From: an uncultured bacterium
GTDB lineage: Bacteria; Sysuimicrobiota; Sysuimicrobiia; Sysuimicrobiales; Sysuimicrobiaceae
NCBI GenBank assembly: GCA_938028835.1
Contig: CALIMJ010000027.1
Coordinates: 24,380-88,379, forward strand
DNA: 64,000 nt
Reading direction: 5' to 3'
This document shows, piece by piece, positions 7,970 to 15,699 of the stretch; position 1 is the first letter of the stretch, and each line of letters starts with the position of its first letter. The position numbers and the translations under genes were made by a program. The notes beneath the pieces were generated by a model. The model was not told the DNA's origin, made no database searches, and saw only the letters and a list, made by a program, of their open reading frames with translations.

Positions 7970-9535
7970 CTAGCTGCCGGCCACCAGGGCCTCCCGCGGC
8001 CCATGGAGCAGCCCGGCCTCCTTGAGCTGGCTGTAGATCTCCACCACCTTCGAGAAGCCCCGGAAGTCCGCCCGGTACTCCTTCTCGTGCTTGTAGCCCA
8101 GCTCCACGAACTTGTTCAGGGTGATGAAGAAGGCGAACTGCACGATGTTGGCCTCCGCCTCCGGCGCGTCCCGGTTCTTGTCGACGAACAGGTTGAGGAT
8201 GTCGATCTTCGGCAGTTCCTCCGGGTCCAGCCCCTCCTGACGGGCCTTGGACTCCAGGTACTCCCGCAGGTCCCGGGTAGCCTTCCAGTCCTTGACCAGC
8301 ACCATGGCCACGTCCAGGTCGTACTCCAGATCGCCTGAACCCACGCTGTGGTGCATGGTGGGCCGCTCGTACAGATCCGACTCCCCGTCGTCCTCCGCGG
8401 GCCGTTCGTCCAGGCGGCAGCCCTCCTTGTCCAGGGGCGAGATGGCCAGAATCGGGGCTCGCAGCTCCAGGCTGAGCTCCGCCAGCTGCGACGAGATCAG
8501 GTCGGTACGGGCCTTGTCGTCCGCGACGGGCTCGTCCAGGGGGATCTTCTGCAGGTAGTCCAGGCAGATGAGGATCCGGTCGGTGTCGTGCTCCTGCATG
8601 ACGTTGTAGGCGTGGGCCTTGATCCGGTCCAGGGTGTCCCTGCGTCCGGCCTCCACCAGGTACAGGTAGGGCGCAAACCGGTACACCTCCTCCTCCGCGG
8701 CCCGCAGCTTCGCCAGGCTGAGCGGGGAACGGTCCACGGTCCCCGCCAGGATGTCCGCCGGGCTCACCAGCATCTCCTTGGCCAGAAGCCGGGCGCTCAA
8801 CACCTTCACCGTCTGCTCCCAGGAGTAGAAGAGGACGGGGATGCGGTGGTTGCGGGCCACGTAGCTGGCCAGCTGCAACGCCAGGTTCGTCTTGCCCCGC
8901 CGGGGCGCCCCGGCCAGCCCGTAGTAGAAGCCCGGCCGCAGCCCTGAGAGCAGTCGGTTCAGCCGATCGAAGGGCGAGATGGAGTACCCCAGGAGTCCCC
9001 CCGCGGAGGGATTCTGGACGTTCTCGATGAGCTCCGCCACCACGTCCCCGACGGGGACCAGCCGCTGCCGCAGGCGCCGCTTCTGGATCTCGAACAGCTC
9101 GCCTACCACCTCGCCCACAAACCGGACCAGGTCCCGGGAGCCCGCTCGTTCCCCCTGACGGAGGAAGTCCTGGATCCGGCGCTGGACCGCCTCCAGCCTG
9201 CGGCGGCTCTCCCGGGCCTTGAGCACGTCCAGGTAGCTGGCCATCTGGGCGGCGGAGGGCGGACGGGTCAACCGCACCGCCTGCAGGAGGCGCTCCATCT
9301 CGGGGGTCAGCAGTCCCCGCTCCTGCACCTCGTGACGCACGCTCAACTCGTCCAGGGAAGCGGCCCGAGCCATAGCCAGCTCCAGCACCACCTTGCTCAG
9401 CCGCTGCGCCACGGGGCTATCCAGCATCTCCGGCGCGAACCCCTCGTTGAGGGCCAGGCTGATCAGGTGTCGGTCGGCTATCAGCCCCGCCACGATCGCC
9501 ACGTCCAGCTCGTGCCGTGCGTCCATGGGTGTCAA
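7970..9535 (-). CDS. DnaB-like replicative-helicase-family ATPase next to pilT
   Basis: This is a 521-residue protein with a DnaB N-terminal-like helical domain (residues about 5-120) and a RecA-like DnaB_C domain. The P-loop is GAPRRGKTNLALQ near residue 205 and the Walker B region reads ILICLDYLQKI, as in DnaB. The TTG at 9535 is chosen because AGGAGG lies six bases upstream; the ATG at 9526 is an alternative. The gene ends 24 bases before pilT, so it is probably co-transcribed with pilT and pilC. The C-terminal part (about 330-521) looks less like DnaB. It might be a second DnaB paralogue, a plasmid- or phage-derived helicase, or an ATPase reused for another task; its role beside pilus motors is unknown. 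Confidence 0.8.
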   Translation of the reverse strand: MTPMDARHELDVAIVAGLIADRHLISLALNEGFAPEMLDSPVAQRLSKVVLELAMARAASLDELSVRHEVQERGLLTPEMERLLQAVRLTRPPSAAQMASYLDVLKARESRRRLEAVQRRIQDFLRQGERAGSRDLVRFVGEVVGELFEIQKRRLRQRLVPVGDVVAELIENVQNPSAGGLLGYSISPFDRLNRLLSGLRPGFYYGLAGAPRRGKTNLALQLASYVARNHRIPVLFYSWEQTVKVLSARLLAKEMLVSPADILAGTVDRSPLSLAKLRAAEEEVYRFAPYLYLVEAGRRDTLDRIKAHAYNVMQEHDTDRILICLDYLQKIPLDEPVADDKARTDLISSQLAELSLELRAPILAISPLDKEGCRLDERPAEDDGESDLYERPTMHHSVGSGDLEYDLDVAMVLVKDWKATRDLREYLESKARQEGLDPEELPKIDILNLFVDKNRDAPEAEANIVQFAFFITLNKFVELGYKHEKEYRADFRGFSKVVEIYSQLKEAGLLHGPREALVAGS

Positions 9536-9765
9536 CACTTCCCTCCTGCCCCGGTGGGGTCCTTCAGGGAGCTGTTGGAGCAAGTTTCGTTCCAGGAGGC
9601 GGGGTTGCCTTGCGGGCCCCGGGGACCTGTGCTACTGTCCCGTCATCCCGGGGCCGTGGCCTAGGGCGACGGGCGGCGGGGTACAATAATTGCTCTTTGC
9701 GTAAACTGAGAGGCAGGACGGCGGTGGCCGGGGGGGCACCGGTGGCGAGGAGCCGGGAGCGGACC

Positions 9766-12186
9766 ATGAAGGCAAGCGGGACCAAGGCCGAGCAGGCGGA
9801 GACGGAGCTGGCCGCCCTCCGGGAGTACAAGGCTTCTTTGGGGATTCCCGCCAGCAACCAGACCCTGGAGTGCGCGTGGCGGTACCACCAGGCCATCCGG
9901 CACGCGCACGCCGGCCGGCTGCAGGAAGCCATCGCGGAGTACAAGAAGCTCATCGAGCTGGCTCCGGAGGAGCCCGTCCACTACCTGGACCTAGCGGACC
10001 TGTACCAGTCCGGCGGCTTCATGAAGGAAGCTGCGGTGGTCCTTCTGGCGCTGGGCGAGGTGTACGAGAGGCTCGGCCTTCCCCAGGAGGCAGCCAGCGT
10101 CCTGGAGCGCGCGGAAGCCCTGGAGGCGAGGGCGGACGGGTACGCGAAACGGGCCCACGGGCCGGACGTCTCGCCGTCCGCCGGGGCGGCGCAGCCGGAG
10201 GCTACGCCCGAACCGGCTGAGGGGCAGCACGCCCAAGCCTCTCCAGTCGCGGGGGAGGGCCCGGAGCCGGAGGCCCCTCATGCACCCCCTGAGGCTGCCG
10301 CCGCGCGCGGGCAGCTAGCCCAGGCGGAGCCCGAGGCCACCGAACTGAGCTCCGCCGAAGTTCCGGGCCGCCAGGCGGTCGAGCCGGCCGCGCCGGCTTC
10401 CGCGGGCGCCCTTCCGGTGCCGGACCCGGCGGCCTCAGCTCCCCCAGCACCTCCTTCCGGACCCCGGGCCGCGGCGCGGCCCGGCGCCCCCACCCTGGTC
10501 CGGCGGGAAGCCCTGGGCGGAATTCTGGTTCGCATGGGACTGCTGAACGAGGCACAGCTGCAGCAGGCCCTGGAGATCCAGGCCCGCACCGGCGAGCGGC
10601 TGGGCCGCATCCTGGTACGCATGGGGCTCATCTCAGAGGAGGACCTGGCCAAGGCCATCGGGGTGCAGTGGGGGTACCCGTACGTCAGCTTGAGCAGCAC
10701 CCCTGTGGACCCGGAGGTGGTGCGCCTGGTGCCTCAGCACATCGCCTCCCGTCACAAGGTACTGGCCTTCGGCCGCAACGGGGACCGGCTCCTGGTGGCC
10801 CTGGTGGATCCTTTGAACCTGCTGGCTCTGGACGACGTCCGGCTCGTCACCGGGATGGACGTGGAGGCCCGCATCACCACCGAGGACGAGCTGATGCAGG
10901 CCGTCAACAAGTACTACCACGTGGGCTCCATCTTCGAGCAGGCCCTGGTCACGGAGGAGGAGGCGGCCGCCGAGGAGGAGGTGAGCATCGACCGGCTCCG
11001 GGAGATGGTGGACGAGGCCCCGGTGGTGAAGCTGGTCAACGTGATCCTGGACCAGGCCATCCGGGAGGGGGCCTCGGACATCCACATCGAGCCCCACCGC
11101 CATGGGTTGCACGTCCGCTACCGGATCGACGGGGTCCTTCACGACGTCATGTCGCCCCCCAAGAACCTCAAGGCGGCGCTGACATCCCGCATCAAGATCG
11201 TGGCGAACCTGGACATCGCGGAGCGGCGCCGGCCTCAGGATGGCCGGATCCACCTGAAGGTGGATGGCCGGGACATCGACCTCCGCGTCTCCACCCTCCC
11301 CACCATGTTCGGGGAGAAGGTGGTGATGCGCATCCTGGACCAGTCCAACGCCCTCATCAGCCTGAACCGGCTCGGCATGGCCAGTGATGTCCAGGCCCAG
11401 TGGGAGGAGCTATCGAGCAAGCCGTACGGCATGATCCTGGTCACCGGACCCACCGGTAGCGGCAAGACCACGACGCTGTACGCCACGTTGAGCAAGATCA
11501 ACACCCTCGACAAGAACATCATCACGGTGGAGGACCCGGTGGAGTACCAGCTCCCCCGGATCAACCAGGTCCAGGTGAACCCGAAGGCGGGGCTCACCTT
11601 CGCCACGGGCCTGCGGAGTATCCTCCGGCAGGACCCGGACGTGATCATGGTGGGGGAGATCCGCGACCGGGAGACAGCGGAGATCGCCGTGCAGGCGGCC
11701 CTCACGGGCCACCTGGTGCTCAGCACCCTGCACACCAACGACGCCCCCAGCGCCTTCACCCGCCTGATTGACATGGGCATCGAGCCCTTCCTCATCACGT
11801 CGTCGGTGATCGGGGTCCTCGCCCAGCGATTGAGCCGGACCATCTGCCCGAAGTGCAAGGAGTCGTACCGGCCGCCCCGCGAGGCGGTGCGGCGCCTGTC
11901 GGAGGAGCTGGCGGAGGAGGAGGACCTGGTGCTGTACCGGGGTGCTGGCTGCGACTTCTGCCGCCAGACGGGGTACAAGGGCCGGACCGGGGTGTACGAG
12001 CTGCTGGTGGTGACCGACCGGATCCGGGAACGGGTGGTCCGGCGCGCCTCGGCCAACGAGATCCGGGACGTGGCCCGCTCGGAAGGCTTCCGGACCATGC
12101 GGGACGACGGGATCCGCAAGGTGCTGGAGGGGGTCACCACCATCGAGGAGATCCTGCGGGTGGTGTACGTGACGGAAGGCGCCTGA
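9766..12186 (+). CDS. pilB: Type IV pilus assembly ATPase PilB with TPR-like and MshEN domains
   Basis: This is an 806-residue extension ATPase. Residues of about 37-120 form helical TPR-like repeats (AIAEYKKLIELAPEE). About 125-240 is an Ala/Pro/Glu-rich linker. About 250-302 is a tandem MshEN module: a 24-residue ALGGILVRMG... motif, five spacer residues (ARTGE) and a second 24-residue RLGRILVRMG... motif. That is the layout known to bind cyclic di-GMP in MshE and some PilB proteins, although the first motif has Ala where Arg is usual. The ATPase core has GPTGSGKTTT near 562, an Asp box, GEIRDRETAEIA and GHLVLSTLHTNDA. Two CxxC pairs (CPKC near 694, CDFC near 728) form the usual zinc site. 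ATG 9766 is the likely start. A TACAAT -10-like hexamer at 9682-9687 may be its promoter. Confidence 0.93.
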   Translation: MKASGTKAEQAETELAALREYKASLGIPASNQTLECAWRYHQAIRHAHAGRLQEAIAEYKKLIELAPEEPVHYLDLADLYQSGGFMKEAAVVLLALGEVYERLGLPQEAASVLERAEALEARADGYAKRAHGPDVSPSAGAAQPEATPEPAEGQHAQASPVAGEGPEPEAPHAPPEAAAARGQLAQAEPEATELSSAEVPGRQAVEPAAPASAGALPVPDPAASAPPAPPSGPRAAARPGAPTLVRREALGGILVRMGLLNEAQLQQALEIQARTGERLGRILVRMGLISEEDLAKAIGVQWGYPYVSLSSTPVDPEVVRLVPQHIASRHKVLAFGRNGDRLLVALVDPLNLLALDDVRLVTGMDVEARITTEDELMQAVNKYYHVGSIFEQALVTEEEAAAEEEVSIDRLREMVDEAPVVKLVNVILDQAIREGASDIHIEPHRHGLHVRYRIDGVLHDVMSPPKNLKAALTSRIKIVANLDIAERRRPQDGRIHLKVDGRDIDLRVSTLPTMFGEKVVMRILDQSNALISLNRLGMASDVQAQWEELSSKPYGMILVTGPTGSGKTTTLYATLSKINTLDKNIITVEDPVEYQLPRINQVQVNPKAGLTFATGLRSILRQDPDVIMVGEIRDRETAEIAVQAALTGHLVLSTLHTNDAPSAFTRLIDMGIEPFLITSSVIGVLAQRLSRTICPKCKESYRPPREAVRRLSEELAEEEDLVLYRGAGCDFCRQTGYKGRTGVYELLVVTDRIRERVVRRASANEIRDVARSEGFRTMRDDGIRKVLEGVTTIEEILRVVYVTEGA

Positions 12187-12247
12187 CCCGGGGCACCTGC
12201 CGGAGCGGGCTCAGGCGCGACTCCTTCGGGGCCGCGGGAGGTTCGAG

Positions 12248-13300
12248 GTGCAGGCGGCGGTCCTCGTGCAGTTCAGCGTCCCTTTGGAAGTGCGGGAGGT
12301 CGGGGAGCCCGTGTGCGGCCCCGCGGACGCCGTGGTGCGGGTGGAGGCGTGCGGGGTGTGCCGCAGCGACTGGCACGTGTGGCGCGGGGACTGGGGCTGG
12401 GTGGGGGTGCGGCCGAGGCTGCCGCTGGTGCTCGGGCACGAGTTCGCGGGGGTCGTGGAGGCGGTGGGGGACACGGTGGAGGGTTTCCGCCCGGGCGACC
12501 GGGTGACCGTCCCCTTCCGGATTGCCTGCGGACGGTGCGAGTTCTGCCGCAGCGGCCGGTCCAACCTGTGCCCCCGGCGCGGGGTGCTGGGGGTGGACCT
12601 GGACGGTGCGTTCGCGCGCCGGGTTCGGGTCCCCGAGGCGGAAGTCAACCTCGTAAGGCTGCCGGAAGCGGTGGACTTCGTGTCCGCGGCGAGCCTGGGG
12701 TGTCGGTACACCACCGCGTACCACGCGGTGGCCAACCGCTCCGGGGTCCGTCCGGGCGAGTGGGTGGCGGTGTTCGGAGCGGGAGGGGTGGGGCTGTCGG
12801 CGGTGCAGATCGCTTCGGCCCTGGGAGCGCAGGTGGTGGCCGTGGACGTGCGGGAAGCAAACCTCCGGCGGGCCGCGCGGGAGGGTGCGGTGGCCTGCGT
12901 GGACGCCTCCGCGGAGGATCCCGTCCGACGTGTCCGCGAGCTGGCGGACGGGGAGGGGGCGCACGTGGCGGTGGAGGCCGTGGGCCTGGCGCAGACCGTC
13001 CAGCAGGCGGTGCGCTGCGTCCGCCGCGGCGGCCGGGTGGTGCAGGTGGGCCTGACGGGCCGGGAGGATCAGGGCTCCGTGCCGATCCCCGTGGACCGGG
13101 CGGTGCTCCTGGAGCTCAGCTTGCTGGGCAGCGCGGGCTGTCCGGGCTGGGCCTTCGGAGGCCTGCTGGCCCTGGTGGCCTCGGGGCGGCTGTCACCCGC
13201 GCGCCTGGTGGCGCGCACGATCCGCCTGGAGGAAGTCAACGACGTGCTGGAGGCCATGAGCCGGTTCGAGACGTCGGGCTTCCACGTGATCACCTGGTAA
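12248..13300 (+). CDS. Zinc-dependent medium-chain alcohol dehydrogenase
   Basis: This is a 350-residue MDR-family oxidoreductase. The catalytic zinc site is indicated by CGVCRSDWHV and GHEFAG. The structural zinc site has four Cys in CGRCEFCRSGRSNLC, and the NAD(P)-binding motif is GAGGVGLSAVQ. The GTG start follows GGGAGG closely. It is nine bases upstream of nagA, so the two are probably co-transcribed. The natural substrate, an alcohol or polyol, cannot be told from sequence. Confidence 0.88.
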   Translation: MQAAVLVQFSVPLEVREVGEPVCGPADAVVRVEACGVCRSDWHVWRGDWGWVGVRPRLPLVLGHEFAGVVEAVGDTVEGFRPGDRVTVPFRIACGRCEFCRSGRSNLCPRRGVLGVDLDGAFARRVRVPEAEVNLVRLPEAVDFVSAASLGCRYTTAYHAVANRSGVRPGEWVAVFGAGGVGLSAVQIASALGAQVVAVDVREANLRRAAREGAVACVDASAEDPVRRVRELADGEGAHVAVEAVGLAQTVQQAVRCVRRGGRVVQVGLTGREDQGSVPIPVDRAVLLELSLLGSAGCPGWAFGGLLALVASGRLSPARLVARTIRLEEVNDVLEAMSRFETSGFHVITW

Positions 13301-13308
13301 GGGACGGC

Positions 13309-14448
13309 GTGGGCAGTCGCCTCGTGCTGGCGGCGGGCGTGGTGGTGGCTCCGGACCGGAACCTGGTACCGGGCTACGTGGTGGTGGAGGGCGAGCTCAT
13401 CGCGGAGGTGGGAGAGGGCACGCCACGTGGCGCGGACCGGGAGTTCCGCCATGGGGTGCTGGCCCCTGGCCTCGTGGACCTGCAGGTGAACGGGGCCGCC
13501 GGCGCGGACTTCCTCTCGTGCACGCCCGAACAGTTCGCCGCGGCACGGCGGTACTTGGCGTCCACAGGCACCACCAGCTTCCTGCCAACCCTGATCACCG
13601 CGCCCGTGGAGGTGGCGCGGGCGGCTGCGCGGGTCGTGGCCTCGGGTGCGGGAGCCGGGGCCCAGCCGGTAGGGGTCCACCTGGAGGGGCCGGCCCTCAG
13701 CCCGAACCGGGCCGGGGCGCACGACCCGCGGTGGATCGTGGCCCCGGGCGATCCGCGGGTGAGGCAACTGGTGGCTGACCTGGGGGACCTTGTGCGGGTC
13801 GTCACCCTGGCTCCGGAACAGCCGGGCGGGCTGGAGCTGGTGGGCTGGCTCGCGAGCGCGGGGGTCGTGGCGTCGGTGGGTCACTCGGACGCCACCTACC
13901 AGCAGGCCCGGCAGGCCTTCGAGGCTGGTGCCGGGATGGTCACCCACCTTTTCAACGCCATGCGGGGTCTGCACCACCGGGAGCCAGGAGTCGTGGGCGC
14001 CGCTCTGGAGGAAGGCTCCTGGGTGTGCGGGTTGGTGGCGGACGGGGTGCACGTGCACCCGGCGGCATTCCGCCTGGCCTACCGGGTGCTGGGGCCGGAA
14101 CGGGTGGCCCTGGTGACCGACGCCATGGCCGCCGCAGGGGCTCCGCCGGGTCGGTACCGCCTGGGCGGAGCCGTGGCGACTGCCCCAGCCGGTGAGGCTC
14201 CGCGCCTGGCGGACGGGACCCTGGCGGGCAGCGTCCTGCGGATGGACGAAGCGGTACGCAACGCGATCCGGTGGGGCGTACCCTTGCGAGACGCCGTCCG
14301 CATGGCCAGCACCACTCCCGCGCGGGTTTTGGGTCTCGAGGATCGCGGGCTGCTACGGCCGGGTCTGCGGGCGGACCTGTGCGTGCTGGTGGAGGGCCGG
14401 GCGGCCTTCACGGTGGTGGCGGGGGAGGTGGTGTGGGACCGGGTTTGA
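13309..14448 (+). CDS. nagA: N-acetylglucosamine-6-phosphate deacetylase
   Basis: This 379-residue amidohydrolase removes the acetyl group from GlcNAc-6-phosphate in amino-sugar recycling. Family motifs are present in order: DLQVNGAAGADF (the E. coli NagA equivalent carries metal-site Gln and Asn), GVHLEGPALSP with the metal Glu, SVGHSDATY and THLFNAM with the metal-binding His residues, and VTDAM with the catalytic Asp. The GTG at 13309 is chosen because the upstream part of the longer open frame reads antiparallel to the dehydrogenase gene and is not protein-like. No nagB or kinase is adjacent in the window. Confidence 0.92.
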   Translation: MGSRLVLAAGVVVAPDRNLVPGYVVVEGELIAEVGEGTPRGADREFRHGVLAPGLVDLQVNGAAGADFLSCTPEQFAAARRYLASTGTTSFLPTLITAPVEVARAAARVVASGAGAGAQPVGVHLEGPALSPNRAGAHDPRWIVAPGDPRVRQLVADLGDLVRVVTLAPEQPGGLELVGWLASAGVVASVGHSDATYQQARQAFEAGAGMVTHLFNAMRGLHHREPGVVGAALEEGSWVCGLVADGVHVHPAAFRLAYRVLGPERVALVTDAMAAAGAPPGRYRLGGAVATAPAGEAPRLADGTLAGSVLRMDEAVRNAIRWGVPLRDAVRMASTTPARVLGLEDRGLLRPGLRADLCVLVEGRAAFTVVAGEVVWDRV

Positions 14449-14491
14449 AGGGCGGCACGGAACTTGCTTTGGGTACCCGCGGAGGTGCGAG

Positions 14492-15295
14492 GTGGCGGAG
14501 GCCCGGGTCGTGGTGGTGGGGGTAGAGGCATCTGGCCTGGTGGTGGCCAGCTGCCTGGCCGGTCCCAGCCGTCACGTCCTGGCGGTGGAGCCCGACCGCG
14601 CCCGACGCGCGGCGCTGCGCCGGGGTTGCCTGCCGTTCTTCGAACCCGGGTTGGAGCCGCTGTTCCGGGAAGCCCTGGGCTGCGGGTGGCTGGAGCTGGC
14701 GGAGGATCCGCCTTCAGACGCAGCCCTGTGGTGCGTGGCCACGGACCCACGGCGGCAGCCGTGGGCGGACAACCTCGTGAGTCGACCGGCGCCGGACAGC
14801 GTCCTGGCCCTTCAGACCCCCGTACCTGTGGGGACTGCCCAGTGGCTTCAGCACCGGCTGCGGGAGCGTCGGGGCGAAGGCTTTCCCGCAGGCGTGGTCT
14901 CCAACCCCCTGCTGCTCCGCCGGGGCCAGGCGGTGCGGGACTTCCTGCGGCCCCGGTGGGTGCTGCTGGGCGGAGACCATCGCTGCGCCGTGGACGCGGT
15001 GGCGGAGTTGTACCGCGGAACCGGGGCGCTGCTGGTGCGGACCGACCACCGCACCGCGGAGGCCGCGGCGCAGCTGGCGGACGCGCTGCCCGGCGTCTTC
15101 GCTTCCCTGCTGGACGCCGCCCGGGAACGCGCGGAGGCCTGGGGAGCGGACTTCGAGCTGTTGAGGCGGCTGGTGCTCTCGGAGGCAGTGGACGGAGCGT
15201 TCCGGCGGTACGTGCACGGCCTCGCGCACCGGCCGGCTCACCCGCGTGACCGCGCGCTGATCGGTGACGGAGCCGTCCCGTCGGGTGCGCCCTGA
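14492..15295 (+). CDS. Degenerate UDP-glucose/GDP-mannose dehydrogenase homologue
   Basis: This is a 267-residue protein, against about 430 for normal family members. The GTG start has GGAGG six bases upstream. The N-terminal Rossmann part is recognisable (VVVVGVEASGLVVASCLA and PFFEPGLEPLF, compare GLGYVGL and EPGL in the family). LQTPVPVGT, VSNPLLLRRGQAVRDF and VLLGGD also match family landmarks. The central helix that normally carries the catalytic Lys/Asn is not recognisable, and the GGSCFPKD region with the catalytic Cys is absent. It may have lost dehydrogenase activity and bind nucleotide only, or it may be a decaying gene that keeps an intact frame. It follows nagA, which hints at a former cell-surface sugar function. 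Confidence 0.6.
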   Translation: MAEARVVVVGVEASGLVVASCLAGPSRHVLAVEPDRARRAALRRGCLPFFEPGLEPLFREALGCGWLELAEDPPSDAALWCVATDPRRQPWADNLVSRPAPDSVLALQTPVPVGTAQWLQHRLRERRGEGFPAGVVSNPLLLRRGQAVRDFLRPRWVLLGGDHRCAVDAVAELYRGTGALLVRTDHRTAEAAAQLADALPGVFASLLDAARERAEAWGADFELLRRLVLSEAVDGAFRRYVHGLAHRPAHPRDRALIGDGAVPSGAP

Positions 15296-15419
15296 CCCCG
15301 GAGGGCCGTCAGGGATGTGGGCTTGGGGGGTACCCTCGGACGCACACCGGGTGGAAGCGCGCCGCGCGGACCTCGGGGGGTAGGGTCCGCACGCGCGCGC
15401 TTCCCGCCCGGTGCCCTCT

Positions 15420-15457
15420 GCAGAACAGAAGGCCCGTGCGCACCGCGCGAACGGGCC
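15420..15457 (-). terminator. Intrinsic terminator of the orphan riboswitch transcript
   Basis: Read on the minus strand, a 7-bp GC stem (GGCCCGT pairing with ACGGGCC, with inner GCGC pairing) ends at 15431. It is followed by the U-rich tract TTCTGTTCTG. A shorter stem-and-T-run (CGAAA...TTTCG then TTTTT, about 15480-15459) lies just before it and directly after the aptamer, so there may be a regulated stop followed by a second one. Confidence 0.55.
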
Positions 15458-15477
15458 CAAAAACGAAACCACCGTTT

Positions 15478-15554
15478 TCGGCAACCCGGCCGACCTGTTC
15501 CTCACAGGCCCCGTTGGCTTTGCGTCCCCGCGTTACCGCGGGTTTGCCCTTTCG
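15478..15554 (-). ncRNA. Cyclic di-GMP-I (GEMM-I) riboswitch aptamer, orphan
   Basis: On the minus strand the sequence matches the class I c-di-GMP aptamer closely. GGGCAAACC is followed by a CCGCG-GUAA-CGCGG hairpin with a GNRA tetraloop. Then comes the invariant GGGACGCAAAGCC, a second hairpin closed by CCUGU/ACAGG, and the closing segment GGCCGGGUUGCC, which pairs back to GGCAAACC. The Vibrio Vc2 aptamer has the same blocks in the same order. A good promoter lies just upstream and a terminator just downstream. No minus-strand gene follows: the next sequence on that strand is antisense to the UDP-glucose dehydrogenase homologue and nagA. It is therefore either a free-standing c-di-GMP-binding RNA or the leader of an antisense transcript. 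Confidence 0.9.
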
Positions 15555-15583
15555 AACGGTGCGCGGTTCAGTTTTGTACGCGC

Positions 15584-15612
15584 AAGATAGCGCCGGCCCA
15601 CCCGGTTGTCAA
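15584..15612 (-). promoter_or_regulatory. Sigma-70-type promoter of the riboswitch RNA
   Basis: On the minus strand TTGACA (15612-15607) is separated by exactly 17 bases from TATCTT (15589-15584). The start point would fall near 15577, about 25 bases before the aptamer. It points away from the DNA ligase gene. Confidence 0.75.
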
Positions 15613-15699
15613 TCCCCCGACCGGACGAAATTCCACAAAGGACCGCGTTGCATCCGCGGAGCGGTCCATCTAGTCTGGAGGCGCCGCAGGAGGTGGGCG

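Larger units (their letters stand above)
15296..15699. other. 404-base intergenic region between the dehydrogenase homologue and lig
   Basis: Apart from the minus-strand promoter, riboswitch and terminator listed separately, I see no protein-coding sequence here. The stretch 15296-15420 shows nothing recognisable. The ribosome-binding site of the ligase (AGGAGG) is at about 15688-15693; no clear plus-strand promoter was found. Confidence 0.6.

Noticed and set aside
12313..14448. A 711-codon plus-strand frame spanning the alcohol dehydrogenase and nagA
   Set aside because: The first 330 codons are an out-of-frame shadow of the dehydrogenase; only the part from 13309 is NagA.
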